Source: Pseudolabrys sp.
GTDB taxonomy: Bacteria > Pseudomonadota > Alphaproteobacteria > Rhizobiales > Xanthobacteraceae
Length of the DNA stretch: 55,810 nucleotides
Assembly (NCBI GenBank): GCA_030655215.1
Contig: JAURVZ010000055.1
Coordinates: forward strand, 1 to 55,810
Reading direction: 5' to 3'
How positions within the stretch are numbered: position 1 is the stretch's first letter; every line of letters begins with the position of its first letter. The notes below the pieces were generated by a model. The model had not been told where the DNA came from, did no database searches, and was given only the letters and a program-made list of their open reading frames with translations. Positions 29,271 to 38,567 of this stretch are shown here, in pieces. The position numbers were made by a program, and so were the translations under genes.

Positions 29271-30713
29271 ATGTCCTGTGATTGCGTTTTCCATCGCCGC
29301 GGCTTCTTCAAGTTCGGTGCCGGGCTTGCGGCTGCCGCTGGACTGCTGCGTTCGGGCACGGCGCAGGCGCAGCCCGCTCCGGCACCTGCGACAACCGGTT
29401 TGCCGGCACGCGGCGAGTTCATCGTCCGCGGCGGGCATGTCCTGACCATGGATCCATCGCTCGGCGATCTGCCGAGCGGCGATGTGCATGTCCGCGACGG
29501 CGCCATTGTCGCCGTCGGCGCCAACCTGACCGCGCCCGGCGCGCAGGTGATCGACGGCAAGGACATGATCGTCATGCCGGGCTTCGTCGAAACGCACTGG
29601 CATTTGTGGTGCACGTCGCTGCGCATGATCATCCGCGCCGACGACCCGAAGGAAGGCTATTTCCCGACGACGATCCGCGTCGGCCGTCATTGCACGCCGC
29701 AGGATTCCTTCATCGGCGTCCGGCTCGGCGTCGCCGAAGGCCTGCTCTCCGGCATCACCACTGTGCACAACTGGTCGCACAACACGGTAACGCCGGCGCA
29801 CGCCGATGCGGAAATTGCCGCGCTCAGGGACACCGGCATCCGCGCCCGCTTTTCCTATGGCTCAGGGCAGGGAATGTCCAACACCGAGCCGATGAACCTC
29901 GACGACGTCGCCCGCGTTCAGAAGCAGTATACGAGCGCTGACGGCATGCTCGGCATCGGCGCCTGCATGCGCACGCCGGGCGTGGCCGGCACGCGTGGTT
30001 CGATTGCCGTCGACCTGTTCCGGCGCGAGTTCGATTTTTTCCGCAAGGCCGGGATCCCGATGACCATCCATTGCGGTCCGAAGAACCTGGTTGCGCTGAT
30101 GGGCCAGAATAATTTTCTCGGACCGGACATGCTGCTCGTCCATCCGCAGGGCATGTCGCCGGACGAGCTCAAGATGGTCGGCGATACGAAGTCGCCGTGG
30201 AGCACCGCGCCGGTCATCGAGATGTCGTACTCGGCGGTGCGCAGTGGTCTTATTCAATACGATGAGCTTGCCGAAATGGGCACGCAGCTTGGCCTGTCGA
30301 TCGATGCTTCCGCTGCCACCAATGCCGACTTCTTCAACGTCATGCGGGCGCTTATGTGGTCGGACTGGCAGCGCAACGGCGCGCCGCAGCGCCTCAAGCC
30401 GAAACGGCTTGTCGAATTGGCCACCATCGAAGGTGCCAAATTGCTCGGCCTGGCCGACAAGGTCGGCTCGCTGACGCCCGGCAAGCGCGCCGACATGATC
30501 ATGGTCCGCACGACGGACATCAACATGGCCCCGGTCGGCGACCCGTATTACGCCGTGGTCTTCCAGGGCCAGCCGTCCAACGTCGATACTGTCGTGGTAG
30601 ACGGTCGCGTCTTGGTCCGCGGCGGCAAGCATACCGCCGTCGATGTCGCCAAGACGGTGCGCGAGGCCGCCGAATCGGCGCGCGGCATTAGCGAGCGCGC
30701 CAGCCGGACCTGA
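29271..30713 (+). CDS. Tat-exported amidohydrolase (TRZ/ATZ-like)
   Basis: A metal-dependent hydrolase of 480 residues. A twin-arginine signal is visible as HRRGFFKFGAG followed by a hydrophobic stretch and AQAQ (about residue 34), so it is probably exported folded. The amidohydrolase fold shows GGHVLTMDP, the metal-binding ETHWHLW (HxH), TTVHNWSH, IHCGPK, LLVHPQG, a metal Asp in GLSIDASAAT, and the C-terminal composite sandwich LTPGKRADMIMV. Relatives deaminate or dechlorinate purines, triazines and similar rings; the substrate here is unknown. A GTG two codons upstream is an alternative start. Confidence 0.85.
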   Translation: MSCDCVFHRRGFFKFGAGLAAAAGLLRSGTAQAQPAPAPATTGLPARGEFIVRGGHVLTMDPSLGDLPSGDVHVRDGAIVAVGANLTAPGAQVIDGKDMIVMPGFVETHWHLWCTSLRMIIRADDPKEGYFPTTIRVGRHCTPQDSFIGVRLGVAEGLLSGITTVHNWSHNTVTPAHADAEIAALRDTGIRARFSYGSGQGMSNTEPMNLDDVARVQKQYTSADGMLGIGACMRTPGVAGTRGSIAVDLFRREFDFFRKAGIPMTIHCGPKNLVALMGQNNFLGPDMLLVHPQGMSPDELKMVGDTKSPWSTAPVIEMSYSAVRSGLIQYDELAEMGTQLGLSIDASAATNADFFNVMRALMWSDWQRNGAPQRLKPKRLVELATIEGAKLLGLADKVGSLTPGKRADMIMVRTTDINMAPVGDPYYAVVFQGQPSNVDTVVVDGRVLVRGGKHTAVDVAKTVREAAESARGISERASRT

Positions 30714-30788
30714 CGGGCAGGCATGCAGTTCCATGGGTCTGAGGCCCGCGGCCTTGCAGCCTCCCGCCCGGAGCCGTAAGTAACCCGC

Positions 30789-31745
30789 ATGGCCGTCGTC
30801 CTCGACCTGATCAACAATCCGCGCCCGCGCCACCCGGAAAAGGCGCATAAGCCGGATTCCGTGCTGCTCAAGAAGCCGGACTGGATCCGCGTCAAGGCGC
30901 CGGTATCGCCGGGCTATGCCGCGACCAGCGCCATCATGCGCGAGAACAAGCTGGTCACCGTCTGCGAGGAGGCCGGCTGCCCGAACATCGGCGAGTGCTG
31001 GGAGAAGAAGCACGCCACGTTCATGATCATGGGCGACACCTGCACCCGCGCCTGCGCCTTCTGCAACGTCAAGACCGGCATGCCGGGCGCGCTCGATGCG
31101 CTTGAGCCCGAGCATGTCGGCAAGGCCACCGCCAAGCTGGGCCTGGCACATATCGTCGTCACCTCGGTCGATCGCGACGATCTCGCCGATGGCGGCGCGT
31201 TGCATTTCGCCGAAACCATCCGCGCCATTCGCACCCATGCGCCGGGCACGACCATCGAAATTCTGACGCCGGACTTCCTGCGCAAGGATGGCGCGCTGAA
31301 AGTCGTCGTCGACGCCAGGCCGGACGTGTTCAACCACAATCTCGAAACCGTGCCGTCGCACTATCTGAAAATCCGGCCCGGTGCGCGCTACTTCCATTCG
31401 CTGCGCCTGCTGCAACAGGTCAAGGAGTTCGACCCGTCGATTTTCACCAAATCCGGCATCATGGTGGGGCTCGGCGAAGAGCGTAACGAAATCCTCCAGG
31501 TGATGGACGACCTGCGGTCGGCCAATGTCGACTTTCTCACCATCGGCCAGTACCTGCAGCCGACCCGCAAGCACGCCGAAGTGAGGCGCTTCGTGCCGCC
31601 GGATGAATTTAAGTCGCTGGAGACCATCGCCTATTCGAAGGGCTTCCTGATGGTGTCGGCGTCGCCGCTGACGCGCTCGTCGCATCATGCCGGCGACGAC
31701 TTCGCGCGGCTGAAGGCCAACCGTGCCGCGCAGCTCGGCAAATAA
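30789..31745 (+). CDS. lipA: Lipoyl synthase
   Basis: Radical SAM enzyme that inserts two sulfurs into octanoyl groups to make lipoate. 318 residues. The auxiliary cluster cysteines are Cys59, Cys64 and Cys70 in [12 protein letters not shown]. The radical SAM cysteines are Cys85, Cys89 and Cys92 in CTRACAFC. The C-terminal [10 protein letters not shown] carries the conserved Ser. It lies close to pdhB, pdhC and lpdA, which need lipoate. Confidence 0.98.
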   Translation: MAVVLDLINNPRPRHPEKAHKPDSVLLKKPDWIRVKAPVSPGYAATSAIMRENKLVTVCEEAGCPNIGECWEKKHATFMIMGDTCTRACAFCNVKTGMPGALDALEPEHVGKATAKLGLAHIVVTSVDRDDLADGGALHFAETIRAIRTHAPGTTIEILTPDFLRKDGALKVVVDARPDVFNHNLETVPSHYLKIRPGARYFHSLRLLQQVKEFDPSIFTKSGIMVGLGEERNEILQVMDDLRSANVDFLTIGQYLQPTRKHAEVRRFVPPDEFKSLETIAYSKGFLMVSASPLTRSSHHAGDDFARLKANRAAQLGK

Positions 31746-31765
31746 CACCGACCATGATGTCTTCT

Positions 31766-31850
31766 CCGTTCGTCCCCGCGAAAGCGGGGACCCAGGAGCC
31801 AACCAACAAGGTCTTGAGAACTGGGTCCCCGCTTTCGCGGGGACGAACGG
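31766..31850. repeat. Intergenic palindromic repeat, family A, copy 3
   Basis: Arms CCGTTCGTCCCCGCGAAAGC and GCTTTCGCGGGGACGAACGG are perfect complements for 30 bases including the ACCCAG/CTGGGT extension. The sequence matches copies at 2531-2616 and 7799-7881. It lies between lipA and the next gene. Confidence 0.92.
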
Positions 31851-31887
31851 GGTGTGGGTCATTCCTCTGAACAGCGATCGAAGCTAG

Positions 31888-32346
31888 ATGCCCCAATTCA
31901 CCAGCAAGCGCCGCGTCCGCCATGCGGCGGCCGACATGTTCGATCTGGTCGCCGACGTGGAGAAATATCCGCAATTCGTGCCGCTGTGCACCGCCTTGCG
32001 TGTGCGCAGCCGCACGCCGAAAGGCGAGACGACGGTGATCGTCGCGGCGATGACGGTCGCCTATAAGGTGATCAGCCAGACTTTCACTAGCCGCGTCACG
32101 CTCGACAAAGCGAACCTGACGATCCTGGTCGAATATCTCGACGGTCCATTCAGCCGCTTGCAGAACCGCTGGACCTTCAAGCCGACTAGCGACAATAGCA
32201 GCGAGGTCGAGTTCTTCATCGACTACGAGTTCAAGAGCCGCACCTTCGCCATGCTGATGGGCGCGATGTTCGATACCGCTTTCCGCAAGTTCTCGGCTGC
32301 CTTCGAAAAACGCGCCGACGAAGTCTACGGAAAGAAGACGGCCTAG
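31888..32346 (+). CDS. RatA/COQ10-type START-domain protein
   Basis: A 152-residue single-domain protein of the polyketide cyclase/START-like group. AAADMFDLVADVEKYPQFVPLC is the hallmark opening, followed by YKVISQTFTSRVTLD, and the long C-terminal helix MLMGAMFDTAFRKFSAAFEKRA. Mitochondrial COQ10 binds ubiquinone, while E. coli RatA affects ribosome subunit joining. The position after lipA is typical in alphaproteobacteria and fits either use. I would call it a lipid or quinone-binding protein. Confidence 0.88.
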   Translation: MPQFTSKRRVRHAAADMFDLVADVEKYPQFVPLCTALRVRSRTPKGETTVIVAAMTVAYKVISQTFTSRVTLDKANLTILVEYLDGPFSRLQNRWTFKPTSDNSSEVEFFIDYEFKSRTFAMLMGAMFDTAFRKFSAAFEKRADEVYGKKTA

Positions 32347-32421
32347 CCGGGTACCGTGGAACAGGCGAGGGGCGGCGATGTTGTCTCCGAGCCGCAGCGT
32401 CCGCGGCCGGAGCCTGTTCGA

Positions 32422-33495
32422 ATGTCCATGATTTCAGCGCCGTCCAATCCGGTGCGCTACGACGCCGCGGTCGAACACCCCGAGCCGGATGAAGCCGAAA
32501 CCGCGGCGGCCATCGTCAAGTCGCTGCGCTATATCAACGAGAAGGTTTACAAGGATACCGGCCACGCCGTGCGCTCGGTGCATGCCAAAGGCCACGGCAT
32601 GATGAACGGCACCTTGCGCGTGCTCGACAACCTGCCGCCGCAGCTTGCACAGGGCCTGTTTGCCACACCGGGGGCGATGTATCCGGTGCTGATGCGCATC
32701 TCGACCATTCCCGGCGATGTGCTCGATGACAAGGTCTCCGTGCCGCGCGGCATGGCGGTCAAGGTCATGGATGTGCCGGGCGAAAGGTTGCCGGGGTCGG
32801 AAGCCGATACCTCGCAGGATTTCGTCATGGTCAATGGCCCGGCCTTTTCTGCGTCAACCGCCAAACAGTTTCTCGGCGGCCTCAAGCTCTTGGCGTCAAC
32901 AACCGATCGCGTCGCCTGGCTCAAGCGGTTGCTGTCGGAAGTGACGCGGCCGATCGAAGCCCTGGTCTACAAGCTGACGGGCAAGCATTCGCTGCTGGTT
33001 GCGCTTGGCGGCCATCCCGCCACCAATCCCCTCGGCGAAACTTATTACTCTCAGGCACCGCTGCTCTATGGCGACTACATCGCCAAGATCTCGCTCAAGC
33101 CGTTGTCGCCTTCGGTCGTCGCATTGAAGGACGCGCCGGTTGACCTGAGCGGCACGCCCGATGGCATTCGCGAAGCGGTCTCGTCCTTCTTCCGCAGCAA
33201 TGGCGGCGAGTACGAGTTGCGCGTCCAGCTCTGCACCGATCTCGAGAAGATGCCGGTTGAAGACGCCTCCGTTGTCTGGCCGGAGGAGGTCAGCCCGTTC
33301 ATCCCGGTCGCGCGTATCACGCTGCCGCCGCAGAACTCATGGAGCCCGGAGAACGTGCGCGAGATGGACCGCGGCATGGCCTTCAATGTCTGGCGCGGGC
33401 TCGCCGCGCACCGGCCGCTCGGCTCCATCATGCGCGTGCGTAAGCCGGCTTATGCGATGTCACAGAACTTTCGCGTCGAGAAGAACGGGGCGTAA
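32422..33495 (+). CDS. Catalase-like heme protein (y4iL-like)
   Basis: A 357-residue member of the catalase superfamily, shorter than true catalases (about 480 or more). The distal His is in SVHAKGHGMMNG, followed by PRGMAVKVMD and a distal Asn candidate in DFVMVNGPAF. The C-terminal end (HRPLGSIMRVRKPAY) does not show the usual RxxxYxDTH proximal Tyr motif, so hydrogen peroxide dismutation is uncertain. The ATG has GGAG nine bases upstream; a GTG 22 codons earlier would add a Pro/Arg-rich stretch unlike the family. Related enzymes include allene oxide synthases and uncharacterised heme proteins. Confidence 0.82.
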   Translation: MSMISAPSNPVRYDAAVEHPEPDEAETAAAIVKSLRYINEKVYKDTGHAVRSVHAKGHGMMNGTLRVLDNLPPQLAQGLFATPGAMYPVLMRISTIPGDVLDDKVSVPRGMAVKVMDVPGERLPGSEADTSQDFVMVNGPAFSASTAKQFLGGLKLLASTTDRVAWLKRLLSEVTRPIEALVYKLTGKHSLLVALGGHPATNPLGETYYSQAPLLYGDYIAKISLKPLSPSVVALKDAPVDLSGTPDGIREAVSSFFRSNGGEYELRVQLCTDLEKMPVEDASVVWPEEVSPFIPVARITLPPQNSWSPENVREMDRGMAFNVWRGLAAHRPLGSIMRVRKPAYAMSQNFRVEKNGA

Positions 33496-33504
33496 ACAGT
33501 TTCC

Positions 33505-33588
33505 GTCATGGTCGGGCTTGTCCCGGCCATCCACGTCTTTCTTTCGTGTGAGCAAGACGTGGATGCCCGGCACAAGGCCGGGCATGAC
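33505..33588. repeat. Intergenic palindromic repeat, family C
   Basis: Arms GTCATGGTCGGGCTTGTCCC (then GGCCATCCACGTCTT) and AAGACGTGGATGCCCGGCAC (then AAGGCCGGGCATGAC) pair over about 35 bases with few mismatches. Only this copy is in the window. It follows the catalase-like gene by 9 bases and may terminate it. Confidence 0.85.
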
Positions 33589-33669
33589 GAGCTTGGCAAA
33601 CGCCTGTTTTTGATGGTTGCCACACCAATTAGCCTCTAGGGCTATCGCTGGCCCGACGAAAGACCATCG

Positions 33670-34647
33670 ATGCCATTGCCGTCTTTGCCACAAGGTGCCT
33701 TGCGCCGCTCGGTCCTGTTTCTTGTCGGCATCGGTGCTCCGCTTTGCGCCGGCGTCGCCATGCATGAGCCAGCCGGCGCGCTGCTGGGCGGCATCAGCGG
33801 CATGATCCTGTCTTTCGCCGATGATGAAGGTCCGCTGTCGCGCCGCCTCAAAGTGCTGGGCTTTGTAACCGGCGGCGTTGCGCTGGGCGCTGGTGCCGGC
33901 CTTTTGCTGCGTGGCTTCCCGTGGCCCGCTTGGTTGCTGTTCGCCGCGGCGACCTTCGCCAGCGGATATTTCCTCGGTATCGGCAAGGCGCCGGCTTTGG
34001 CGGCACGCTTCGGCGCTATGGCCCTGGTTGTCACCAGTGGCGCACCGTCCTTCCAGCCGGCCGAAATCTATTTCGCCATCGGCACGCTGGCCATCGTCTT
34101 CATCGCGCGCGTTGCCGACCACATGCTCGGCGGTCCATTGCCGCAGCAAGCGGGCAGGCCGCGTCGCATTCCGTCAGGCGGCTGGATCCGCTTCGCGCTC
34201 GCCTATGCCGTGGCGGCGACCGCGAGTCTCGCTCTTGGTGTGGCCATCGATCCGAGCCGCGTGCTGTGGGTCGTCGTGACCACTTTGGTGGTGATGCAGC
34301 CAGATGCCCGCGCCAGCTATGTGCTCATCGTCCAGCGCATCGCCGGCACGGTGCTGGGTGTCGTCGCCGCCTTCGCCATCAGCAGCGCGGTAGGCTCGCC
34401 ATGGGTCATCGCCGCGATCGCGTTGATCGTCGCGCCCTTGATCCCACACCATTTGCATCATCGCTATTGGCTGCACACGGCCTTGATCGCACTGCTGATC
34501 CTGCTTGCCTATGATCTGGCGGCGAGCGATCCGCGCATTTTGCGCAGCCTGTTCACCGAGCGCTTGCAGGATGTATTGCTCGGTGGCGGGCTCGCCTTGA
34601 TCGGCACATTGGCCGCTTTCCCGCGCAATCCGCAGGACGAGCGCTAA
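33670..34647 (+). CDS. FUSC-family membrane protein
   Basis: A 325-residue inner-membrane protein with two similar blocks of about five to six helices (about 12-145 and 170-315), each ending in a short charged stretch. The second block has the FUSC-type segment LWVVVTTLVVMQPDARASYVLIVQR, GTVLGVVAAF and a last helix. Family members such as AaeB and YccS export aromatic acids or fusaric acid, but this protein is half their size and lacks a large soluble domain. Its partner or substrate is unknown. Confidence 0.78.
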   Translation: MPLPSLPQGALRRSVLFLVGIGAPLCAGVAMHEPAGALLGGISGMILSFADDEGPLSRRLKVLGFVTGGVALGAGAGLLLRGFPWPAWLLFAAATFASGYFLGIGKAPALAARFGAMALVVTSGAPSFQPAEIYFAIGTLAIVFIARVADHMLGGPLPQQAGRPRRIPSGGWIRFALAYAVAATASLALGVAIDPSRVLWVVVTTLVVMQPDARASYVLIVQRIAGTVLGVVAAFAISSAVGSPWVIAAIALIVAPLIPHHLHHRYWLHTALIALLILLAYDLAASDPRILRSLFTERLQDVLLGGGLALIGTLAAFPRNPQDER

Positions 34648-34651
34648 CGCT

Positions 34652-35086
34652 TCAAATAAAGCCGAGTGTCACGACCGTCAGCACGACGTAACGCCCGACC
34701 TTGGCGATCGTGACCAGCAACAGAAACACCGGAAACGGCTCGCGCATGACGCCGGCGACAACGGTGAGTGGGTCGCCAACAACCGGCACCCAGCTCAGCA
34801 GCAACGACCATTTGCCATAGCGCCGGTACCAGCCTTGTGCGCGGTCCAATGCCGCCTGATTGGCGGGAAACCAGCGGCGGTCGCGGAAGCGTTCGATGCC
34901 GCGGCCGAGCAGCCAGTTCACCACCGAGCCCAGCACATTGCCGACGCTGGCAATGAGCAACAGCAGCCAGGGCGAATAGCCGGACAGCAACAGCCCGACC
35001 AAAGCCGCTTCCGATTGCATCGGCAGAATGGTCGCTGCAATGAACGCCGCCGCGAACAGGCCGCCATAAGCAGCGAGATCGATCAT
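34652..35086 (-). CDS. yqaA: YqaA/DedA-like small membrane protein
   Basis: A 144-residue protein with about four membrane helices. It shows the family pattern MQSEAALVGLLLSG, SVGNVLGSVVNWLLGRG and VPVVGDPLTVVAGVMR, where the re-entrant Pro/Gly segment is conserved. DedA-type proteins move lipids across the membrane and affect envelope stress; the short YqaA group has no firm function. Its ATG overlaps the tspO stop (ATGA). It ends 4 bases from the convergent FUSC gene. Confidence 0.85.
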   Translation of the reverse strand: MIDLAAYGGLFAAAFIAATILPMQSEAALVGLLLSGYSPWLLLLIASVGNVLGSVVNWLLGRGIERFRDRRWFPANQAALDRAQGWYRRYGKWSLLLSWVPVVGDPLTVVAGVMREPFPVFLLLVTIAKVGRYVVLTVVTLGFI

Positions 35087-35580
35087 CCGCCGTTCAGGCG
35101 CCAGATGGCCGCGTTAAGCACGGTGGCAAAGCCGACCCAGGCGACCAGCGGCAACAGACAAATCCCGGCGATACGGTCGAGGCGAATGAAGGCCATGGCG
35201 GCCGCCACAACGAGCATCACCTGCGGCACGATATTGATCAGCCCAAGCAGCGGGCTCTGCGCATAAAAGAACATCCACGACCATGCCATGTTGAGCGCAA
35301 GCTGCATGTAGAACAGCACGAGGGCCGTGCGCCGCGCCGTCGAGGCGGGCAGTCTGTGAATGCGAAACGCGGCATAGGCCATCAGCACGTAGAGCGTCGT
35401 CCACACCGGGCCGAAGAGCCAGTTCGGCGGATTGAACGGCGGCTTGATCAGGCCGGCGTGCCAGGACAGGTTCGGGAACGTCGCCAGCTGTGCGACGAAC
35501 CATGCAACGACAACCGCCAGCACGGGCAATGCGGCTATCTTGATAGTGCGCTGCCAGCCAGGCATTTCGTCGCCCATCAT
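35083..35580 (-). CDS. tspO: TspO/MBR family membrane protein
   Basis: A 165-residue five-helix protein of the translocator/benzodiazepine-receptor family. Family blocks are clear: KPPFNPPNWLFGPVWTTLY, YAAFRIHR, FYMQLALNMAWSWMFF and AWVGFATVLNAAIWRLN. In Rhodobacter TspO responds to porphyrins and oxygen. The reading frame starts at ATG overlapping the cinA stop (ATGATG); an in-frame ATG eight codons upstream lies inside cinA. Membership in the ispDF-cinA-tspO-yqaA set suggests shared control but no common pathway. Confidence 0.92.
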   Translation of the reverse strand: MMGDEMPGWQRTIKIAALPVLAVVVAWFVAQLATFPNLSWHAGLIKPPFNPPNWLFGPVWTTLYVLMAYAAFRIHRLPASTARRTALVLFYMQLALNMAWSWMFFYAQSPLLGLINIVPQVMLVVAAAMAFIRLDRIAGICLLPLVAWVGFATVLNAAIWRLNGG

Positions 35581-36164
35581 ATCTTGCGCATCTTGTCGGG
35601 CCATTCCTTGATGACGAACTCCTTGACCGGCTCCGGCGGCGGCCGGGGCTTCCAGCGCGGCCGCTTGGCCGCTTCGACCTGCGTCAATTCCGTCAGCATC
35701 CGCAAGGCGTGCACGACCGATTTACGCCGCACCTCGGCGCGGCCGATATCGCCGAATTTCTTGACCGCATGCATCGACGCGCCGTTGCGCGACACACAGG
35801 AAAAATGCACCAGCCCGACGGGCTTCTCCGGCGTGCCGCCATCGGGGCCTGCAATGCCTGTGATAGAAACGGCAAAATCGGCTTTCGTGCCGAGCAGTGC
35901 ACCTTCCGACATAGCCTCTGCTGTCTGGCGGCTGACAGCGCCGAATAGCTTCAGGGTGTTGGCGGGCACGCTGAGCATCTGCTGCTTGGCATCGTCGGAG
36001 TAGGTGACGAACCCACCTTCGAAAACGGCAGAAGAGCCGGGCGCCTCGGTTAGCGCCGCGGCCACCAGCCCGCCGGTGCAGGATTCCGCCGTGGCCAGCC
36101 GCAGCTTGTACTCTGTGCAGAACTTGATCAGCGCAGCAGACGCTTCGGTCACTTCGTAATGCAT
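35577..36164 (-). CDS. cinA: CinA C-terminal domain protein (NMN amidohydrolase type)
   Basis: A 195-residue stand-alone CinA_C domain, the form that deamidates nicotinamide mononucleotide (PncC) in some bacteria. Motifs are [19 protein letters not shown] (catalytic Ser-Cys-Thr region), [17 protein letters not shown] and [18 protein letters not shown]. About 35 extra residues rich in Pro, Arg and Lys follow the domain. I chose the ATG preceded by GGAG at six bases, which lies 16 bases inside ispDF; an ATG four codons earlier lacks such a site. Confidence 0.88.
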   Translation of the reverse strand: MHYEVTEASAALIKFCTEYKLRLATAESCTGGLVAAALTEAPGSSAVFEGGFVTYSDDAKQQMLSVPANTLKLFGAVSRQTAEAMSEGALLGTKADFAVSITGIAGPDGGTPEKPVGLVHFSCVSRNGASMHAVKKFGDIGRAEVRRKSVVHALRMLTELTQVEAAKRPRWKPRPPPEPVKEFVIKEWPDKMRKI

Positions 36165-37345
36165 GTATCGCTCCATGGCAGTCTGATGGTCGCGGTCGCA
36201 TAAGCGGCGATGCCTTCGCCGCGCCCGGTAAATCCCAGCCGCTCGCTGGTCGTCGCCTTCACAGCAACCCGATTCAGCTCGATTCCGGCAATGCGCGCAA
36301 TCGCCTCGCGCATGGCGTCGCGGTGCGGGCCGATCTTCGGCGCCTCGCAGACGATGGTCAGGTCGAGATGGGCGATGCGGCCGCCGCGCGCGGTGACGGC
36401 GTCGACGGCAAATTTGAGGAAGCGGTCGGACGAGGCGCCGCGCCACTGTTCGTCAGTCGGCGGGAAATGCGAACCGATGTCGCCATCAGCCAGCGCGCCG
36501 AGCAAGGCATCGGTCAGCGCATGCAGGCCGACATCGGCGTCGGAATGGCCGCGTAACGTCTCCGAGTGGGGAATGCGCACGCCGCCGAGAAAGACGTGGT
36601 CGCCGACGCTAAAGGCATGGACGTCAATGCCTGTCCCGGTGCGGATGTCGCCCAATGCGGAAAGGTCGGTCGCCTCGGCGCGCATGAAATCCTCGGAGTT
36701 GGTAATCTTGATATTGCCGGTCTCGCCGGGAAACACCACCACTTGCATGCCGGCCCACTCGGCGATTGCTGCGTCATCGGTGAAGTCGGTGCGGCCCTCG
36801 CGCGCGGCGCGGCGATGCGCCTCCAGCAGCGGGGCAAAGGCGAAGGCCTGCGGCGTCTGCACGGCGCGCAGCGTGTCGCGGGCCAAGGTCTCACCGACCA
36901 GCCCCCGATGATCGATGCTCTTGATTGTGTCGGTGACGGGCAGGCCGGGAATGGCCGCACCGGTCTCCTGGGCGGCTTCAATCGCCCGCGCGATCAGCGC
37001 CGCCGAGGCGAAGGGCCGGGCGGCGTCGTGCACCAGGACGAAGTCCGGGGCATGCGCGGCGAGCGCCTCCAGCCCGGCCAGTACCGAGGCCTGCCTCGTG
37101 GCGCCGCCGGTGACCGGCGGCAACAGGGCAAAGCCGTCGGCGGCCTGAACATAGAGATCGCCGTCATCGGCGTGGATCACGGTCTGGATGAGCCCAAGGC
37201 CGGTAAAGGCCGTCAGCGTGCGCCTGAGCATTGTCTCGCCGCCGACCGGCCGGAACTGCTTTGGCACCCCGGCGGCGCCGGCGCGGCTGCCGCGACCGGC
37301 GGCGACGATGACAGCCGCCACTTTTTCCCCGGAAGTCGATGCCAT
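36149..37345 (-). CDS. ispDF: Bifunctional IspD/IspF of the MEP isoprenoid pathway
   Basis: Two non-consecutive steps of isopentenyl diphosphate synthesis in one 398-residue chain. The cytidylyltransferase half (about 1-235) has [15 protein letters not shown] and [10 protein letters not shown]. The cyclodiphosphate synthase half (about 238-398) has [28 protein letters not shown] and [13 protein letters not shown] with its metal Asp/His residues. The fusion is known in alphaproteobacteria. AGGAG lies nine bases before this ATG. The gene is divergent from dusB and heads the overlapping leftward set. Confidence 0.96.
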   Translation of the reverse strand: MASTSGEKVAAVIVAAGRGSRAGAAGVPKQFRPVGGETMLRRTLTAFTGLGLIQTVIHADDGDLYVQAADGFALLPPVTGGATRQASVLAGLEALAAHAPDFVLVHDAARPFASAALIARAIEAAQETGAAIPGLPVTDTIKSIDHRGLVGETLARDTLRAVQTPQAFAFAPLLEAHRRAAREGRTDFTDDAAIAEWAGMQVVVFPGETGNIKITNSEDFMRAEATDLSALGDIRTGTGIDVHAFSVGDHVFLGGVRIPHSETLRGHSDADVGLHALTDALLGALADGDIGSHFPPTDEQWRGASSDRFLKFAVDAVTARGGRIAHLDLTIVCEAPKIGPHRDAMREAIARIAGIELNRVAVKATTSERLGFTGRGEGIAAYATATIRLPWSDTCITK

Positions 37346-37511
37346 GGTAGGACGCTCCTGAATCGCTTCCCCTTTAGCGCTTAATGGTCCCGTCGGGAAC
37401 GTGTTCCGGTTCCCGATACCCACCTTAAGCATGAGCAGAATATTGCAGTGCAGCACTTGCGCTGACCGGGGCATATTGGCTAAACTCTAAGCAACGAAAG
37501 GCTCAGCCTAA

Positions 37512-38567
37512 ATGCTAGGCACCACGCCCGCCGAGGGTGAAATCAGTTTGAATCCGCCTGCCACGCTGACTGTCGGCCCTGTCACGCTGCCGAACCGCGT
37601 CATTCTGGCGCCGATGTCGGGCATCACCGATGCGCCGTTCCGGCGGGTTGCCGAGCGCTTGGGCGCAGGGCTCGTTGTCTCCGAGATGACGGCTTGTGCA
37701 GGTCTGGCGCAGGGCCACCGCGAAGCCAATGTCCGCAGCCAGGGGCAGGGCGTCGTCATCAATGTTGTTCAGCTTGCCGGCTGTGAGCCGCACTGGATGG
37801 CCGAAGGCGCCCGCATCGTAGAAGACAAGGGCGCGCAGATCATCGACATCAATATGGGTTGCCCGTCGAAGCAGGTGACCAATGGCTCGTCGGGCTCGGC
37901 GTTGATGCGCGACCTCGACCATGCCCTCACTCTGATTGACGCCACCGTCAACGCGGTCAAGGTGCCGGTGACGTTGAAGATGCGGCTTGGCTGGGACACA
38001 TCAAGCCTCAACGCGCCGGAGTTGGCGCGCCGCGCCGAAGCAGCCGGTGTCAAAATGATCACCGTGCATGGCCGCACCCGTTGCCAGTTCTATACCGGCA
38101 GCGCGGATTGGGCTGCAGTGCGGGCGGTGAAGAATGCAGTGTCCGTGCCGGTTGTCGTCAATGGCGACATCTGCTCGTTCGAAGACGCCCACAGCGCGCT
38201 CGAGGCTTCCGGTGCCGATGCCGTCATGGTTGGCCGCGCCGCGCAAGGCCGTCCGTGGTTTCCCGGTCAGGTCGCTCGCTATCTCGACACCGGCAAGCGC
38301 GAAGGCGCGCCGCCGCTCAGTGAGCAACTGGCGCTGATCGACACGATGTATGACGAGATGCTGACGCATCACGGCCTCAAGATCGGCCGCAAGCATGCAC
38401 GCAAGCATCTGTCCTGGGCGCTCGATGCTGCGGCAGACAGCGCCGGCGTGCCCGATGAATTGCTGAAAGCCCATCGCAGCCGCGTGCTCACCGCTGAGCA
38501 ACCTGCTGATGCACGCCGCCTTTTGGCGGAAGCCTATGACGCCTTTGGCTGGAGGGCTGCTGCATGA
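37512..38567 (+). CDS. dusB: tRNA-dihydrouridine synthase (DusB/NifR3)
   Basis: FMN-dependent reduction of uridines in tRNA. 351 residues with a TIM barrel and C-terminal helical tRNA-binding domain. Motifs are [25 protein letters not shown] with the catalytic Cys, [30 protein letters not shown] and [15 protein letters not shown]. Its stop overlaps the ntrB start (ATGA), the old nifR3-ntrB-ntrC arrangement, so nitrogen regulator levels may be coupled to it. Confidence 0.96.
   Translation: MLGTTPAEGEISLNPPATLTVGPVTLPNRVILAPMSGITDAPFRRVAERLGAGLVVSEMTACAGLAQGHREANVRSQGQGVVINVVQLAGCEPHWMAEGARIVEDKGAQIIDINMGCPSKQVTNGSSGSALMRDLDHALTLIDATVNAVKVPVTLKMRLGWDTSSLNAPELARRAEAAGVKMITVHGRTRCQFYTGSADWAAVRAVKNAVSVPVVVNGDICSFEDAHSALEASGADAVMVGRAAQGRPWFPGQVARYLDTGKREGAPPLSEQLALIDTMYDEMLTHHGLKIGRKHARKHLSWALDAAADSAGVPDELLKAHRSRVLTAEQPADARRLLAEAYDAFGWRAAA

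Noticed and set aside
29862..31862. A 666-codon open frame on the minus strand opposite the amidohydrolase and lipA
   Set aside because: It covers two well-supported genes and the gap between them. High GC in third codon positions keeps the opposite frame free of stops; the translation is Arg/His/Gly/Ala-rich with no recognisable domain.
37346..37511. Possible sigma-54 promoter ahead of dusB-ntrBC
   Set aside because: TTGCAG occurs, but no GG dinucleotide sits at the required distance upstream, so the -24/-12 pattern fails.
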